The notes: generated by a model not told the origin, from the sequence alone. Positions 24,821-33,076 are shown, counted from the stretch's first letter. The stretch is 64,000 nt of DNA from Isoptericola peretonis (GCA_023241745.1 JALQCY010000002.1:372001-436000), one strand, 5' to 3'. Numbers and translations are program-made.

Positions 24821-25483
24821 ATGGCCGAGCTCGTCTTCTTCTCCGGGACCATGGACAGCGGCAAGTCGACGCTGGCCCTGCAGACCGACCACAACCACGC
24901 GGCGCGCGGGCGCTCGGGGCTCATCTTCACGCGCGACGACCGCGCCGGGACGTCCCGGCTGTCGTCCCGCCTCGGTCTCGAGGTCGACGCCCGCGAGGTC
25001 ACCGACGACACCGACTTCTGGGACGTGGTCGCCGCGGAGCGGCAGCACGGCCGCGTCGTGGACTACCTCGTCTGCGACGAGGCGCAGTTCTACTCCCCGG
25101 CGCAGGTCGAGCAGCTGGCGCGCCTGGTCGACGAGGTCGAGCTCGACGTCTTCGCGTTCGGCATCACGACCGACTTCCGCACGCGACTGTTCCCCGGCGC
25201 CGCGCGCCTCATCGAGCTCGCCGACCGCGTGGAGGAGCTCCAGGTCCGGTCGCTGTGCTGGTGCGGGGCCCGCGCCACCCACAACGCGCGCACCGTGGGC
25301 GGCGTGATGGTGGTGGAGGGCGACCAGGTGGTGGTCGGGGACGTCGCGGGCGGCCAGGACGCCGCCCCGGTCCACTACGAGGTGCTGTGCAGGCGCCACC
25401 ACATGCGGCGGATGACGGCGGCGGACGCCCGGCGGCGGTCGGCCGGCACCGGTCAGCTGGACCTGGACCCCTTCGCCGGCTGA
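24821..25483 (+). CDS. tdk: Thymidine kinase
   Basis: Phosphorylates thymidine to dTMP with ATP (nucleotide salvage). It has 220 residues, type II (human TK1-like). Motifs: P-loop FFSGTMDSGKSTLAL at residues 6-20, the Walker-B-like VCDEAQFY at about 85-92 (catalytic Glu), the nucleoside loop FGITTDFRTRLFPGAARL (about 108-126), and a zinc site from LCWCGARATHN and the later LCRRHH. It lies 48 bases after the DinB-like gene and is convergent, 8 bases apart, with sepH. CAGGAT 7 bases before the start is a weak -10 candidate. Confidence 0.95.
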   Translation: MAELVFFSGTMDSGKSTLALQTDHNHAARGRSGLIFTRDDRAGTSRLSSRLGLEVDAREVTDDTDFWDVVAAERQHGRVVDYLVCDEAQFYSPAQVEQLARLVDEVELDVFAFGITTDFRTRLFPGAARLIELADRVEELQVRSLCWCGARATHNARTVGGVMVVEGDQVVVGDVAGGQDAAPVHYEVLCRRHHMRRMTAADARRRSAGTGQLDLDPFAG

Positions 25484-25490
25484 GCCCCGC

Positions 25491-26720
25491 TCAGGAGGAC
25501 GACGGGCGGCCGCCGCCGAAGACGATCTCGTCCCAGCTCGGCACCTGGGCGCGGCCCTTGCGCCCCGCCCGTCGCGCCGACGTGGGCTTGTCGTTGCGCG
25601 GCGCGGGCGCGGCCGGCTGGGGGCCCGGAGCGCCGTGCGCGGGCGGGCCGCCGGGCGCCGGGGCGTCCTCCACGACGTCCTCGTCGGCGCCGGCGCGTCC
25701 GGCGTCCGGGGCGTCACCGGGCGCGTCGCCGGCGGCGGACGCGTCAGGGCCTGGCACGCCGGGGACGGGTCGCCGTGCGCCGGACGGGTGCGTCGCGCGG
25801 TCCGGGGCCCGGTCGGCGGCCCGCATCCCGGAGCGTCGCGAGCCGAGGTCCACGACGCTGGCCCCGGCCTGCTCGCCGGTCTCCTCGTCCACCTCGGACG
25901 CCGGGCTCCTCCGGCCCGCGTCCGCCCCGGGCCCGCCCGGCGCGGTCACGCGACCGACCGGCACCCCCTCCGACGTCGCGGGGGCGTCGTCGTGGGAGCC
26001 CGGCGCGGGGGAGCGGTGGCGTTCCGCCGGTCGCTGACCGCGGCGTCCGGCGAGGTCGTCGAGGAGCAGCGCCGTCGTGTCGTCCTCGACGTGCCGGCGT
26101 GGCGCGGTGGCACGACCCGACACGGCCGGCACGCCGAGCACGTCCGGGGACACCGGGTCGTCCGGCTGGCCGAGCCAGCGCGCCTCGTCGTCGAGCGGGG
26201 TCACGACGCGGCCCTTGGGGTCGAACGTCCACCGGGCGGACCGGTCCCGGTCGCCGGCGGAGAACCGCACCTCGACCACCCAGGGCGCGGAGCCGTCGCG
26301 CCGGGCGGACCAGTGCGCCTCGGACGTCGGCACGCCGCGGGCGGCGAGCCGCTTGTCGGCGACCTCCCCGAGCGTCGTCGTCTCGTCGTCACCGGGCAGC
26401 CGGTGCGCGCGCACCTGGGCGACGGCGTGGTCGCGCTCCGCCATCACCGGCCACTCGTAGCGCTGCACGTGCTCGACCGGCAGGCCGGACTCCTCGGCCA
26501 GGTCCTCGACCGTCGCACCCGCACGCAGGCGCGCCTGCAGGTCGCGCGGGCGCAGGCTCGTCGCCGCCTGGGCGCGCAGCGCCTCGGTCCGCGGACGGTC
26601 CCGGCGCACGGCGGCGCGCAGCGCCTCCGAGATGGGCAGGGTGCTCTCGGTGCCGTCGGGGCCGCGCAGGACCAGGCGCTCACCGTCCTCGTGCAGCCTC
26701 ACGAGCTCGAGCTCGGCCAT
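25491..26720 (-). CDS. sepH: Septation protein SepH
   Basis: Regulator of cell division that binds FtsZ and stimulates its assembly (known from Streptomyces, SCO5855, and Mycobacterium). It has 409 residues. The N-terminal DUF3071 domain (about 1-180) starts MAELELVRLHEDGERLVLRG and includes a helix-turn-helix-like LRPRDLQARLRAGATVEDLAE and GLPVEHVQRYEWPV. The rest (about 190-395) is a low-complexity Pro/Ala/Asp/Arg-rich linker, ending in a short conserved basic tip (KGRAQVPSWDEIVFG). ATG 26720 has a GGGAGGAA site. The gene follows the actinobacterial gene order beside thymidine kinase. Confidence 0.93.
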   Translation of the reverse strand: MAELELVRLHEDGERLVLRGPDGTESTLPISEALRAAVRRDRPRTEALRAQAATSLRPRDLQARLRAGATVEDLAEESGLPVEHVQRYEWPVMAERDHAVAQVRAHRLPGDDETTTLGEVADKRLAARGVPTSEAHWSARRDGSAPWVVEVRFSAGDRDRSARWTFDPKGRVVTPLDDEARWLGQPDDPVSPDVLGVPAVSGRATAPRRHVEDDTTALLLDDLAGRRGQRPAERHRSPAPGSHDDAPATSEGVPVGRVTAPGGPGADAGRRSPASEVDEETGEQAGASVVDLGSRRSGMRAADRAPDRATHPSGARRPVPGVPGPDASAAGDAPGDAPDAGRAGADEDVVEDAPAPGGPPAHGAPGPQPAAPAPRNDKPTSARRAGRKGRAQVPSWDEIVFGGGRPSSS

Positions 26721-26884
26721 GATTCCTCCCTCAGGTCGCCCACGGGTCTCTCCGCCGGGGGCGGGTCCGCCGGTTCGAGGGTGCCACCGGCACGCGGCCG
26801 GGGGACGCAGGCGCGTCGGTGTGCCGCCGATTGACGCCGGTGCCGGCGCGCCCCGGGGTCGAGGGCCTGGGAGGATGACGTCCC

Positions 26885-27553
26885 GTGGACGCGTTCACCT
26901 CCGGCCCGGTCTCCTACCTCGAGCTCGTCGCCGTCTTCGTCGCGGCGGTCTCCGGGGGCCTCGCCGCCGTGCGCAAGCGGTTCGACGTGTTCGGCGTGCT
27001 CGTGCTCGCGTGGGTCACAGGGCTCGGCGGCGGGATCCTGCGCGACGTCCTCATCGGCGACACCCCGCCGGTGGGCATCTCGAGCTGGAAGCTCGTGACG
27101 GCGGCGATCGCGGCCGGCGTGATCATCTTCTTCTTCCATCCCGGCCTCGAACGCATGCGCCGCTCGATCCTCGTGCTCGACGCGGCGGCCCTCGCGCTGT
27201 TCGTGCTGCAGGGCACGACGAAGTCGCTCGACCTCGGCGCCGGGGTGCTCGCGTCCGTCGTCGTGGGCGTGCTCACCGCGGTGGGCGGCGGGATCATGCG
27301 CGACGTCCTCGTGGGGGAGGTGCCGCTCGTCTTCGCCGACCGCCAGCTCTACGCGGTGCCGGCACTGATCGGGGCCGGGATCACGGCCGGGCTGTGGCAG
27401 CTCGGCGTGCTCGGGCTGGGGACCGGGCTCGGCGTCGTCGTCCTCGTGTTCGGCTTCCGTGTCGTGTCCCTCGCGCGGGGCTGGACCGTGCCCCGTCCCG
27501 GCGCGGGCTGGACCGCCCGGTGGGGGCGCGGGTCGGGCAGGATGGAGCGGTGA
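26885..27553 (+). CDS. Trimeric intracellular cation channel (TRIC) family membrane protein
   Basis: A 222-residue protein with seven transmembrane segments, in two homologous halves. Each half carries the family's glycine-rich motif: TGLGGGILRDVLIGDTPP at about residues 40-57 and TAVGGGIMRDVLVGEVPL at about 136-153. The Lys/Arg-containing glycine-rich helices line the pore in bacterial TRIC channels, which conduct monovalent cations. The start GTG 26885 has a GGAGG site about 10 bases upstream. Its stop overlaps the next gene's start (GTGA). Confidence 0.88.
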   Translation: MDAFTSGPVSYLELVAVFVAAVSGGLAAVRKRFDVFGVLVLAWVTGLGGGILRDVLIGDTPPVGISSWKLVTAAIAAGVIIFFFHPGLERMRRSILVLDAAALALFVLQGTTKSLDLGAGVLASVVVGVLTAVGGGIMRDVLVGEVPLVFADRQLYAVPALIGAGITAGLWQLGVLGLGTGLGVVVLVFGFRVVSLARGWTVPRPGAGWTARWGRGSGRMER

Positions 27554-28464
27554 CGCCACGCGAGACGCCCCGCACCCTGGACCACCGGACCGCCGGCGAG
27601 GCCGCCGGCGGGGGAGGCGGGCCCGTGCCGGACGGGGTCGACGTCGAGGAGCTGCGTGCGCTGGCCCGCAGCCTCGCGTGCGAGGCGGGCACGCTGGTCC
27701 GCGAGGGGCGCCCGGAGCGCGTCGAGGTCGCAGCGACCAAGTCGAGCGCGGTCGACCCCGTCACCGCGATGGACCGCGCGTCGGAGGAGCTGCTGCGGGC
27801 TCGCCTCGCGGTCGAGCGGCCCGACGACGCGATCCTCGGCGAGGAGGGCGACGACGTCCCCGGCACCTCCGGGCTCACCTGGGTGCTCGACCCGATCGAC
27901 GGCACCGTGAACTATCTGTACGGCGTCGCGTCGTACGCCGTCTCGGTGGCCGTGGTGGCCGGGCCGCCCGACCCCGAGCGGTGGACGGCGCTCGCCGGCT
28001 GCGTGCACTCGGTCGTGGACGGCCGCACCTGGACGGCGGCCCTCGGCGGGGGCGCGGAGCGCGACGGGAGGGCGCTGCACGTGAGCCGGCCGGCGTCGCT
28101 CGCCGGGTCGCTCGTCGGCACGGGCTTCGGGTACTCCGCCGAGCGGCGTGCGCACCAGGCGCAGGTCCTCACGAGCGTGCTGCCCCGCGTGCGCGACATC
28201 CGACGTCTCGGCGCCGCGGCGATCGACCTGTGCCTGCTGGCGGAGGGCGCGCTGGACCTCTACTACGAGCGCGGGCTCAACCCCTGGGACGTCGGGGCCG
28301 GGGGGCTCGTCGCGACCGAGGCGGGCGCGTGGCTGGGCGGCCTGCGAGGGCGGCGGGCGAGCAGCACCATGACGGTCGCCGGTGCCGGCCCGGTCGTGGA
28401 CGAGCTGGTGCACCTCCTCGAGGCCGCGGACGCCGACGGCGACGGGCGCGCGGCGCCCCGCTGA
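27550..28464 (+). CDS. Inositol-monophosphatase-family phosphatase
   Basis: A 304-residue metal-dependent phosphatase of the IMPase/FBPase fold. Metal-site motifs are all present: LGEEGDD (about residue 97), WVLDPIDGTVNYLYG (the DPxDGT motif, about 115), and the C-terminal NPWDVGAGGLVATEAGA. Likely substrates are inositol-1-phosphate or a related sugar phosphate; inositol phosphatases feed phosphatidylinositol and mycothiol synthesis in actinobacteria, but that role is inferred. About 35 N-terminal residues are Gly/Pro-rich and not conserved. The start GTG 27550 overlaps the TRIC stop; a CAGGAT box 6 bases before it could also give an independent leaderless mRNA. Confidence 0.88.
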   Translation: MTPRETPRTLDHRTAGEAAGGGGGPVPDGVDVEELRALARSLACEAGTLVREGRPERVEVAATKSSAVDPVTAMDRASEELLRARLAVERPDDAILGEEGDDVPGTSGLTWVLDPIDGTVNYLYGVASYAVSVAVVAGPPDPERWTALAGCVHSVVDGRTWTAALGGGAERDGRALHVSRPASLAGSLVGTGFGYSAERRAHQAQVLTSVLPRVRDIRRLGAAAIDLCLLAEGALDLYYERGLNPWDVGAGGLVATEAGAWLGGLRGRRASSTMTVAGAGPVVDELVHLLEAADADGDGRAAPR

Positions 28465-28745
28465 CGGGGCGGCCGACACCTGGCGAGGTTCGGTCGTGCC
28501 GCGGTTGCCCCGAGGGATGAAAAACCGTGTCAGCCCTGTGTCACGCTCCCGGCGAACACCGCCGGAAGCGGCGGCATCGACGCAGGTCAGAGGGCGATGG
28601 CGGCAGTGTGACACGGCGAACAGCCCGCGGTGTCGCGCGCCCGCGCGAAATGGTGCACAATCCGTGGGCCGACCGGGAACAAAACCCGGTCACCGAGCAT
28701 TATCAGCGCGTACCGATCCCGACACCACGGAGCGTGACCACACAG
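28465..28745 (+). promoter_or_regulatory. 281-base upstream region of the DUF4193 gene with repeated GTGTCA elements
   Basis: No gene is visible here. It holds GTGTCA at 28527-28532, TGTGTCAC at 28537-28544, and an odd palindrome GTGTGACAC at 28606-28614. A 6-bp inverted repeat ACCGGG-N7-CCCGGT lies at 28672-28690 with an A-rich loop, and a possible -10 CACAAT is at 28656-28661. Together they suggest a regulated promoter with a leader of about 80 bases. The regulator is not recognised. Confidence 0.45.
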
Positions 28746-29045
28746 ATGGCAACCGACTACGACGCCCCCCGCAAGAACGACGAGGACGTGGAGCAGGACT
28801 CGATCCAGGAGCTCCAGGCGCGTCGTTCCGACAAGTCGTCGGGTGTCGTCGACGAGGACGAGACGGAGGCCGCGGAAGGCTTCGAGCTTCCCGGCGCCGA
28901 CCTGTCCGGCGAGGAGCTCGCGGTCCGCGTCCTGCCCCGCCAGGCCGACGAGTTCACCTGCACGAGCTGCTTCCTCGTCCACCACCGCAGCCAGCTGGCC
29001 TACGAGAAGAACGGCCAGATGGTCTGCACGGAGTGCGCCGCCTGA
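28746..29045 (+). CDS. DUF4193 small zinc-ribbon protein
   Basis: A 99-residue acidic protein of the actinobacterial DUF4193 family. The N-terminal two thirds are highly charged (EDVEQDSIQELQARRSDK, then VDEDETEAAEGFELPG). The end has a zinc-ribbon-like CTSCFLVHHRSQLAY ... MVCTECAA (two CxxC pairs). The family is conserved next to DUF3093 and dUTPase, near sigA; by its charge and zinc ribbon it may contact RNA polymerase or ribosomes, but this is only a guess. A hairpin follows the stop. Confidence 0.88.
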   Translation: MATDYDAPRKNDEDVEQDSIQELQARRSDKSSGVVDEDETEAAEGFELPGADLSGEELAVRVLPRQADEFTCTSCFLVHHRSQLAYEKNGQMVCTECAA

Positions 29046-29088
29046 CCGGAGCCGTCGGGCGCCGCGCGCCAGCACCACGGACGACACG

Positions 29089-29115
29089 GGCCGTCACGTC
29101 GAGGACGTGACGGCC
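29089..29115. terminator. 12-bp hairpin between converging DUF4193 and DUF3093 genes
   Basis: Arms GGCCGTCACGTC (29089-29100) and GACGTGACGGCC (29104-29115) with a GAG loop. It lies 44 bases after the DUF4193 stop and 17 before the DUF3093 stop. Confidence 0.8.
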
Positions 29116-29131
29116 TTCGTCGTCCCCGGGC

Positions 29132-29602
29132 TCAGCGGCCGAGCGCGGCGGCGAGCTCCTGCGGGCGGCGCGTCGACAGCAGCCAGTACGGCGTCGGGTC
29201 GAGCGGGTCCTGCAGGTCGACGCGCACCCCGGTGCGCGCCCACGCGCGCAGGCAGACGAAGGCGCGGGCGTCGAGCGCCGGGCCGAGCGCGGTGCGCATC
29301 TGGTCGGCGTCGTCCATCGTGGTGACCTCGCCCAGGAGGTCCACGGCGATCTGGGCCTTGCCCGCGCGCAGCCGTCCGCCGGACACCTCGATCACCGGCG
29401 CGGTCGCGACGAGCGCGACGAGGGTGCCGGCCGCCACCAGCGCACCGAGCACCACCGCGAGCGTGTGCGCCAGCGGGTACAGCGCCACCCCGGCGATGAC
29501 GCCCAGCCCGACGGCGCCGCACCAGGCGGCGGGTCCGGGCGACAGCCGCTCGCGGAAGGCCGGGCCGGTGACGGGGGAGAGGTCGGGCTGGGACTCGCTC
29601 AT
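29132..29602 (-). CDS. DUF3093 membrane protein
   Basis: A 156-residue protein of the DUF3093 family. After a short N-terminal tail come two adjacent hydrophobic helices (AAWCGAVGLGVIAGVALYPL and LAVVLGALVAAGTLVALV), then a soluble PH-like beta domain (VIEVSGGRLRAGKAQIAVDLL, CLRAWARTGVRVDLQDPLDPTPYWLLSTRRP). The conserved YWLLSTRRP ending is diagnostic. The function is unknown. It is divergent from dut with about 50 bases between the starts, a gene order shared by many actinobacteria. Confidence 0.87.
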   Translation of the reverse strand: MSESQPDLSPVTGPAFRERLSPGPAAWCGAVGLGVIAGVALYPLAHTLAVVLGALVAAGTLVALVATAPVIEVSGGRLRAGKAQIAVDLLGEVTTMDDADQMRTALGPALDARAFVCLRAWARTGVRVDLQDPLDPTPYWLLSTRRPQELAAALGR

Positions 29603-29642
29603 GGGCCCATCATCCCAGGACGGCGGGGGCGGTCGTGTCGGC

Positions 29643-29648
29643 TACGCT
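29643..29648 (+). promoter_or_regulatory. -10 box of leaderless dut promoter (TACGCT)
   Basis: TACGCT, 6 bases (TCCCGG), GTG 29655. Confidence 0.7.
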
Positions 29649-29654
29649 TCCCGG

Positions 29655-30173
29655 GTGCCTGACACCGCCAGCCGGCCCCCGAGCCGCGACGTGAGCCCCG
29701 AGGCGAGCCCCGAGGGCGTCGACGCGAGCACGGTCGACGTGCTCGTCACGCTGCTCGACGACGTCCCCACCCCCGCGTACGCGCACCCGGGCGACGCCGG
29801 CGCCGACCTGGTGACCACCGTCGACGTGGAGATCCCCCCGCAGGGTCGGGTCACCGTGCCCACGGGGGTCGCGATCGCGCTGCCCGAGGGCTACGCCGCG
29901 TTCGTGCACCCGCGGTCCGGCCTGGCCGCCAAGCACGGCGTGACCGTGGTGAACGCGCCCGGGACGATCGACGCCGGCTACCGGGGCGAGATCAAGGTGA
30001 TCCTCCTGAACACCGACGTGGCGGAGCCGGTGCACCTGCGGCGCGGCGACCGGGTGGCCCAGCTCGTGGTGCAGCGGGTGGAGCACGCGCGGTTCCTGGT
30101 CGCGACGACGCTGCCGGGCTCGCACCGCGGCCAGGGCGGCTTCGGCTCGTCCGGCGGCTTCGCCGGAAGCTGA
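29655..30173 (+). CDS. dut: dUTP diphosphatase (dUTPase)
   Basis: Hydrolyses dUTP to dUMP and pyrophosphate, keeping uracil out of DNA and supplying dTMP synthesis. It has 172 residues; the core trimeric dUTPase (about 150) is preceded by about 25 non-conserved Ser/Pro-rich residues. All five motifs are present: AHPGDAGADL (I), HPRSGLAAKHGV (II), GTIDAGYRGEIKVILLN (III), RRGDRVAQLVV (IV) and RGQGGFGSSG (V, the flexible phosphate-binding tail). It is leaderless, divergent from DUF3093, and heads a conserved cluster with DUF3710, the OB-fold protein and DUF3159. Confidence 0.95.
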   Translation: MPDTASRPPSRDVSPEASPEGVDASTVDVLVTLLDDVPTPAYAHPGDAGADLVTTVDVEIPPQGRVTVPTGVAIALPEGYAAFVHPRSGLAAKHGVTVVNAPGTIDAGYRGEIKVILLNTDVAEPVHLRRGDRVAQLVVQRVEHARFLVATTLPGSHRGQGGFGSSGGFAGS

Positions 30174-30193
30174 GGCCCGCGGACCGGAGGCGT

Positions 30194-30233
30194 CGCCGAT
30201 CCGGTCTACTGTGGGAGAAGGACCGGATCGGCG
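30194..30233. promoter_or_regulatory. 12-bp inverted repeat enclosing a -10 box (TACTGT) upstream of DUF3710
   Basis: Arms CGCCGATCCGGT (30194-30205) and ACCGGATCGGCG (30222-30233) are perfectly complementary, with a 16-base spacer. The spacer contains TACTGT (30207-30212), a good -10 box. Either this is the dut terminator or an operator embracing the DUF3710 promoter. Transcription from this box would start near 30219 and give a leader of about 80 bases. Confidence 0.6.
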
Positions 30234-30299
30234 GTCGTGGACCTTCTTCAGGGCATCGGCGAACCACCGACCAGCAGGACGACGAGAAGGAGATCCTCC

Positions 30300-31070
30300 G
30301 TGGGGCTGTTCCGGCGCAACGCGTCGAAGTTGGGGGCCGACGAGGCCCGCGGGTCCGCGCCCGAGGAGGCCGCAGCGCCCACCGCCGGCAGCGAGGACGG
30401 GGGCGCACCGGAGCGCCCGGAGCGCGGACCGTTCGACTCCAGCCAGGTGACGGGCATGGGACCCCGCGTGGACCTGGGCGCCATCTGGCTGCCCGTCCTG
30501 CCCGGCCTCGAGCTGCGCATGGAGGTCGACAAGAAGACCCAGAAGGTCACCGGGGTCTCCGCGACCCTCGGCGGGTCGGGGCTGCAGGTGCAGGCCTTCG
30601 CCGCCCCCCGCACGGAGGGGATCTGGGACGAGGTGCGCGCCGAGATCGGGACGTCCATCACCCGCCAGGGCGGCACCGTCGACGACGTGCCCGGAGTGTT
30701 CGGGCGCGAGCTCATCGCCCGCATCCCCGCCACCGCCCCCGACGGCAAGGCGGCCGTGCGCCCCGCCCGCTTCATCGGGGTGGACGGGCCGCGCTGGTTC
30801 CTGCGCGGCGTCCTGTCCGGTCGTGCGGCCGTGGACGCGGAGGCCGCGAAGCCCCTCGAGTCCGTGTTCGCCAACGTCGTCGTGGTGCGTGACGGCAACC
30901 CCCGGCCGCCGCGCGACCTGCTCACGCTGACGCTGCCCAAGAGCGCCCGCCAGGGGGACGCCCCCGCGGACCAGGCCGGCGCGACCGCCGCCGGTCCGGA
31001 GGGGGCCGCGCCGCAGACACCGTCGTTCGACCCGCTGTCCCGCGGGCCGGAGATCACCGAGATCCGGTAA
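30300..31070 (+). CDS. DUF3710 family protein
   Basis: A 256-residue soluble protein of the actinobacterial DUF3710 family. The N-terminal 45 residues are a charged Ala/Glu/Pro linker. The conserved domain runs from about 48 to 225 (GPRVDLGAIWLPVLPGLELRMEVD, LQVQAFAAPRTEGIWDEVRAEI, FIGVDGPRWFLRGVLSG, RDLLTLTLPK). The C-terminal tail ends in PLSRGPEITEIR, a common family end. The biochemical role is unknown. The start GTG 30300 is chosen by a GAAGGAG ribosome site 7 bases upstream. OB-fold and DUF3159 genes follow. Confidence 0.87.
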   Translation: MGLFRRNASKLGADEARGSAPEEAAAPTAGSEDGGAPERPERGPFDSSQVTGMGPRVDLGAIWLPVLPGLELRMEVDKKTQKVTGVSATLGGSGLQVQAFAAPRTEGIWDEVRAEIGTSITRQGGTVDDVPGVFGRELIARIPATAPDGKAAVRPARFIGVDGPRWFLRGVLSGRAAVDAEAAKPLESVFANVVVVRDGNPRPPRDLLTLTLPKSARQGDAPADQAGATAAGPEGAAPQTPSFDPLSRGPEITEIR

Positions 31071-31113
31071 CCGACCGGGCCCGGTCGACCCGTCCATCAG
31101 CCTGGAGCCACTC

Positions 31114-31482
31114 ATGTCCCTGCGTACCGCCGTCCAGCACGCGCTGGCCTCGGCCGACGAGGTCGCCGCCGACGAGGAACGGCACGAGGCCGCGACCCAT
31201 CGCGGCTGCACCCCGGTCGCCCAGCTGGGCGACCGTCGTCGGGCGAGCTCGGCCGGGGTGCTGCGCTCCGTCGTGCTGCGGCCCCGGGAGGGCGTCCCGA
31301 CGGTCGAGGCGGAGCTGTACGACGGCTCCGGCTCGCTCGACCTCGTGTGGCTCGGCCGCCGGTCCATCGCCGGCATCGACCCGGGTCGGCGTATCCGCGT
31401 CGACGGGCTGGTGTGCGACGTCGACGGTCGGCGCACCATGTTCAACCCCCGGTACGAGCTGCGCGCGCGGGCCGGCGAGTGA
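31114..31482 (+). CDS. OB-fold nucleic-acid-binding domain protein
   Basis: A 122-residue protein with a central OB fold like that of RecG, tRNA-synthetase and DnaE accessory domains (about residues 40-115): RASSAGVLRSVVLRPREGVPTVEAELYDGSGSLDLVWLGRR, then IDPGRRIRVDGLV. The N-terminal 35 residues are helical and charged. It may bind single-stranded DNA or RNA; no partner is proven. ATG 31114 has a CTGGAG site. The stop overlaps the GTG of DUF3159 by 4 bases, so the two are translationally coupled. Confidence 0.86.
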   Translation: MSLRTAVQHALASADEVAADEERHEAATHRGCTPVAQLGDRRRASSAGVLRSVVLRPREGVPTVEAELYDGSGSLDLVWLGRRSIAGIDPGRRIRVDGLVCDVDGRRTMFNPRYELRARAGE

Positions 31483-32327
31483 GCGACGGGACCCGCGCGG
31501 CGGGCAGGTCGACGGGAGCCGCCGACGGGCGCGGGGTGCGTGCGGTCACGGGCGAGTCGTTCTCCTTCGGGCAGGCCGTGGGGGGCGTCCGCGGCGTGAT
31601 CGAGGCGGTGCTGCCGGGCCTGCTCTTCGTGGTGATCTACGTGGTCGCGTCGATGGGCGGGGACGAGCGTTCCGCGCTCACGTGGGCGCTGGTCGCGTCC
31701 GTCGGCGCCGCCCTGGTCGCGGTCGTCGCCCGGCTCGCGCAGCGCACGCCGATCACGCAGGCCCTCGGCGGGCTGCTCGGGATCGGCGTCGGCGTGTTCT
31801 GGGCGTGGCGCTCCGGCGAGGCCCAGAACTTCTACGTGTGGGGCCTGTGGACCAACGCGGCGTACCTGGCCGCCATCCTGGCGTCGCTCGCCCTGCGCTG
31901 GCCCGTCGTCGGGCTCGTCGTCGAGGCGGTCCGCGGCGGCTTCGCCGACGTCTCGTCCGAGCGTGCCCGTGCCACCGACGCGACCACGGACGACGCCGGG
32001 GCCGCTGCGCCCGGGGCGGACGGCGCCGCCGCTCCGAGCCCGCTCGCCGCCCTGGTGGCGTGGCGCAAGGACCCGGTGCTCCTGCGGCGCTACACCCTCG
32101 CCACGTGGTTCTGGGCGGGGCTCTTCGCGCTGCGCCTCGCGGTCAAGGTGCCGCTGTACTTCGCCGACAGCGTCGGTTGGCTGGGCACCGCGCACCTGGT
32201 GCTGGGTGTCCCGCTGTGGGGCCTGGTGCTGTGGCTCACCTGGGTCGTCGTGCGCGGGGCCCACGCCCCGGCGGACGCCGACCACGAGGCGCCCGCCGAG
32301 GCGCCGCGCCCCGAGCAGCAGTCCTAG
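31479..32327 (+). CDS. DUF3159 membrane protein
   Basis: A 282-residue integral membrane protein of the actinobacterial DUF3159 family, with about six transmembrane segments. Conserved parts are GGVRGVIEAVLPGLLFVVIYV near residue 37, RTPITQALGGLLGIGVGVFWAWRSG at about 91, and WLGTAHLVLGVPLWGLVLWL at the end. A charged Ala/Asp-rich cytoplasmic loop (about 165-185) splits the molecule. The function is unknown. Its stop codon TAG overlaps the stop of the converging TrkA gene in the shared CTAG. Confidence 0.86.
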   Translation: MSDGTRAAGRSTGAADGRGVRAVTGESFSFGQAVGGVRGVIEAVLPGLLFVVIYVVASMGGDERSALTWALVASVGAALVAVVARLAQRTPITQALGGLLGIGVGVFWAWRSGEAQNFYVWGLWTNAAYLAAILASLALRWPVVGLVVEAVRGGFADVSSERARATDATTDDAGAAAPGADGAAAPSPLAALVAWRKDPVLLRRYTLATWFWAGLFALRLAVKVPLYFADSVGWLGTAHLVLGVPLWGLVLWLTWVVVRGAHAPADADHEAPAEAPRPEQQS

Positions 32328-33076
32328 AGGTCGTCCTCCTCCGGGCCCAGCTCGGGCACGGGCTGCTCGGGCGCCACCAGCGGAGCCCCGTCGGCGATCG
32401 CGGGGGCGGACGGGCTGCCGTGGGTGAGGAGGTGCTGGAGCGACTCCTCGTCCGCTTGGCTGCCCATGACGAGGACGAGCTCGTCGCCCACCTCGAGCGT
32501 GTCGTCGACCGTCGGTGCGAGCGGCTGCGCCCCCCGCACGATGCAGGCGAGCACGGTGTCGGTGGGCCAGGTGACGGCACCGACGCGAGCGCCCACGAGC
32601 GGCGAGTCGTCCGGCAGCGTCACCTCGACGATGTCGGCGCCGGACTGGTGGAACGTGAAGATCCGGACCAGGTCACCGACAGCCACGGCCTCCTCGACCA
32701 TGGCCGTCATGATCCGCGGCGTCGACACCGCGACGTCGACGCCCCACGAACCGTCGAACATCCACTCGTTCTTCGGGTTGTTGACGCGCGCCACGGTGCG
32801 GGGCACGCCGAACTCCGTCTTGCACAGCAGGGAGAACACGAGGTTCACCTTGTCGTCCCCGGTGGCGCCCACGACGACGTCGGCGCCGGTCACGTCGGCG
32901 GCCTCCAGGGAGGACAGCTCGCAGGCGTCGGCGAGGATCCAGTCGGCCTCGGGCACCTGCGCCACCCGCATCGCGGCGGGGTTCTTGTCGATCAGCACCA
33001 CCTCGTGGTCGTGCGAGAGCAGCTCTCGGGCGATCGACCGGCCCACCGAACCGGCCCCGGCGACGACGACCCGCAT
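32324..33076 (-). CDS. TrkA-type potassium-uptake regulatory protein (CeoC-like)
   Basis: A 250-residue RCK protein that binds NAD(H) or nucleotides and gates a K+ transporter at the inner membrane face. It has an N-terminal Rossmann domain (VVVAGAGSVGRSIAREL, with LIDKNPAA and GATGDDKVNLVFSLL), a TrkA_C regulatory domain (about 140-220), and an acidic Pro-rich tail. It begins one base inside the previous gene's stop (TGATG), so the two TrkA subunits are made together. They resemble the CeoB/CeoC pair of mycobacteria. A KimA-like permease is divergent next to them. Confidence 0.88.
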   Translation of the reverse strand: MRVVVAGAGSVGRSIARELLSHDHEVVLIDKNPAAMRVAQVPEADWILADACELSSLEAADVTGADVVVGATGDDKVNLVFSLLCKTEFGVPRTVARVNNPKNEWMFDGSWGVDVAVSTPRIMTAMVEEAVAVGDLVRIFTFHQSGADIVEVTLPDDSPLVGARVGAVTWPTDTVLACIVRGAQPLAPTVDDTLEVGDELVLVMGSQADEESLQHLLTHGSPSAPAIADGAPLVAPEQPVPELGPEEDDL

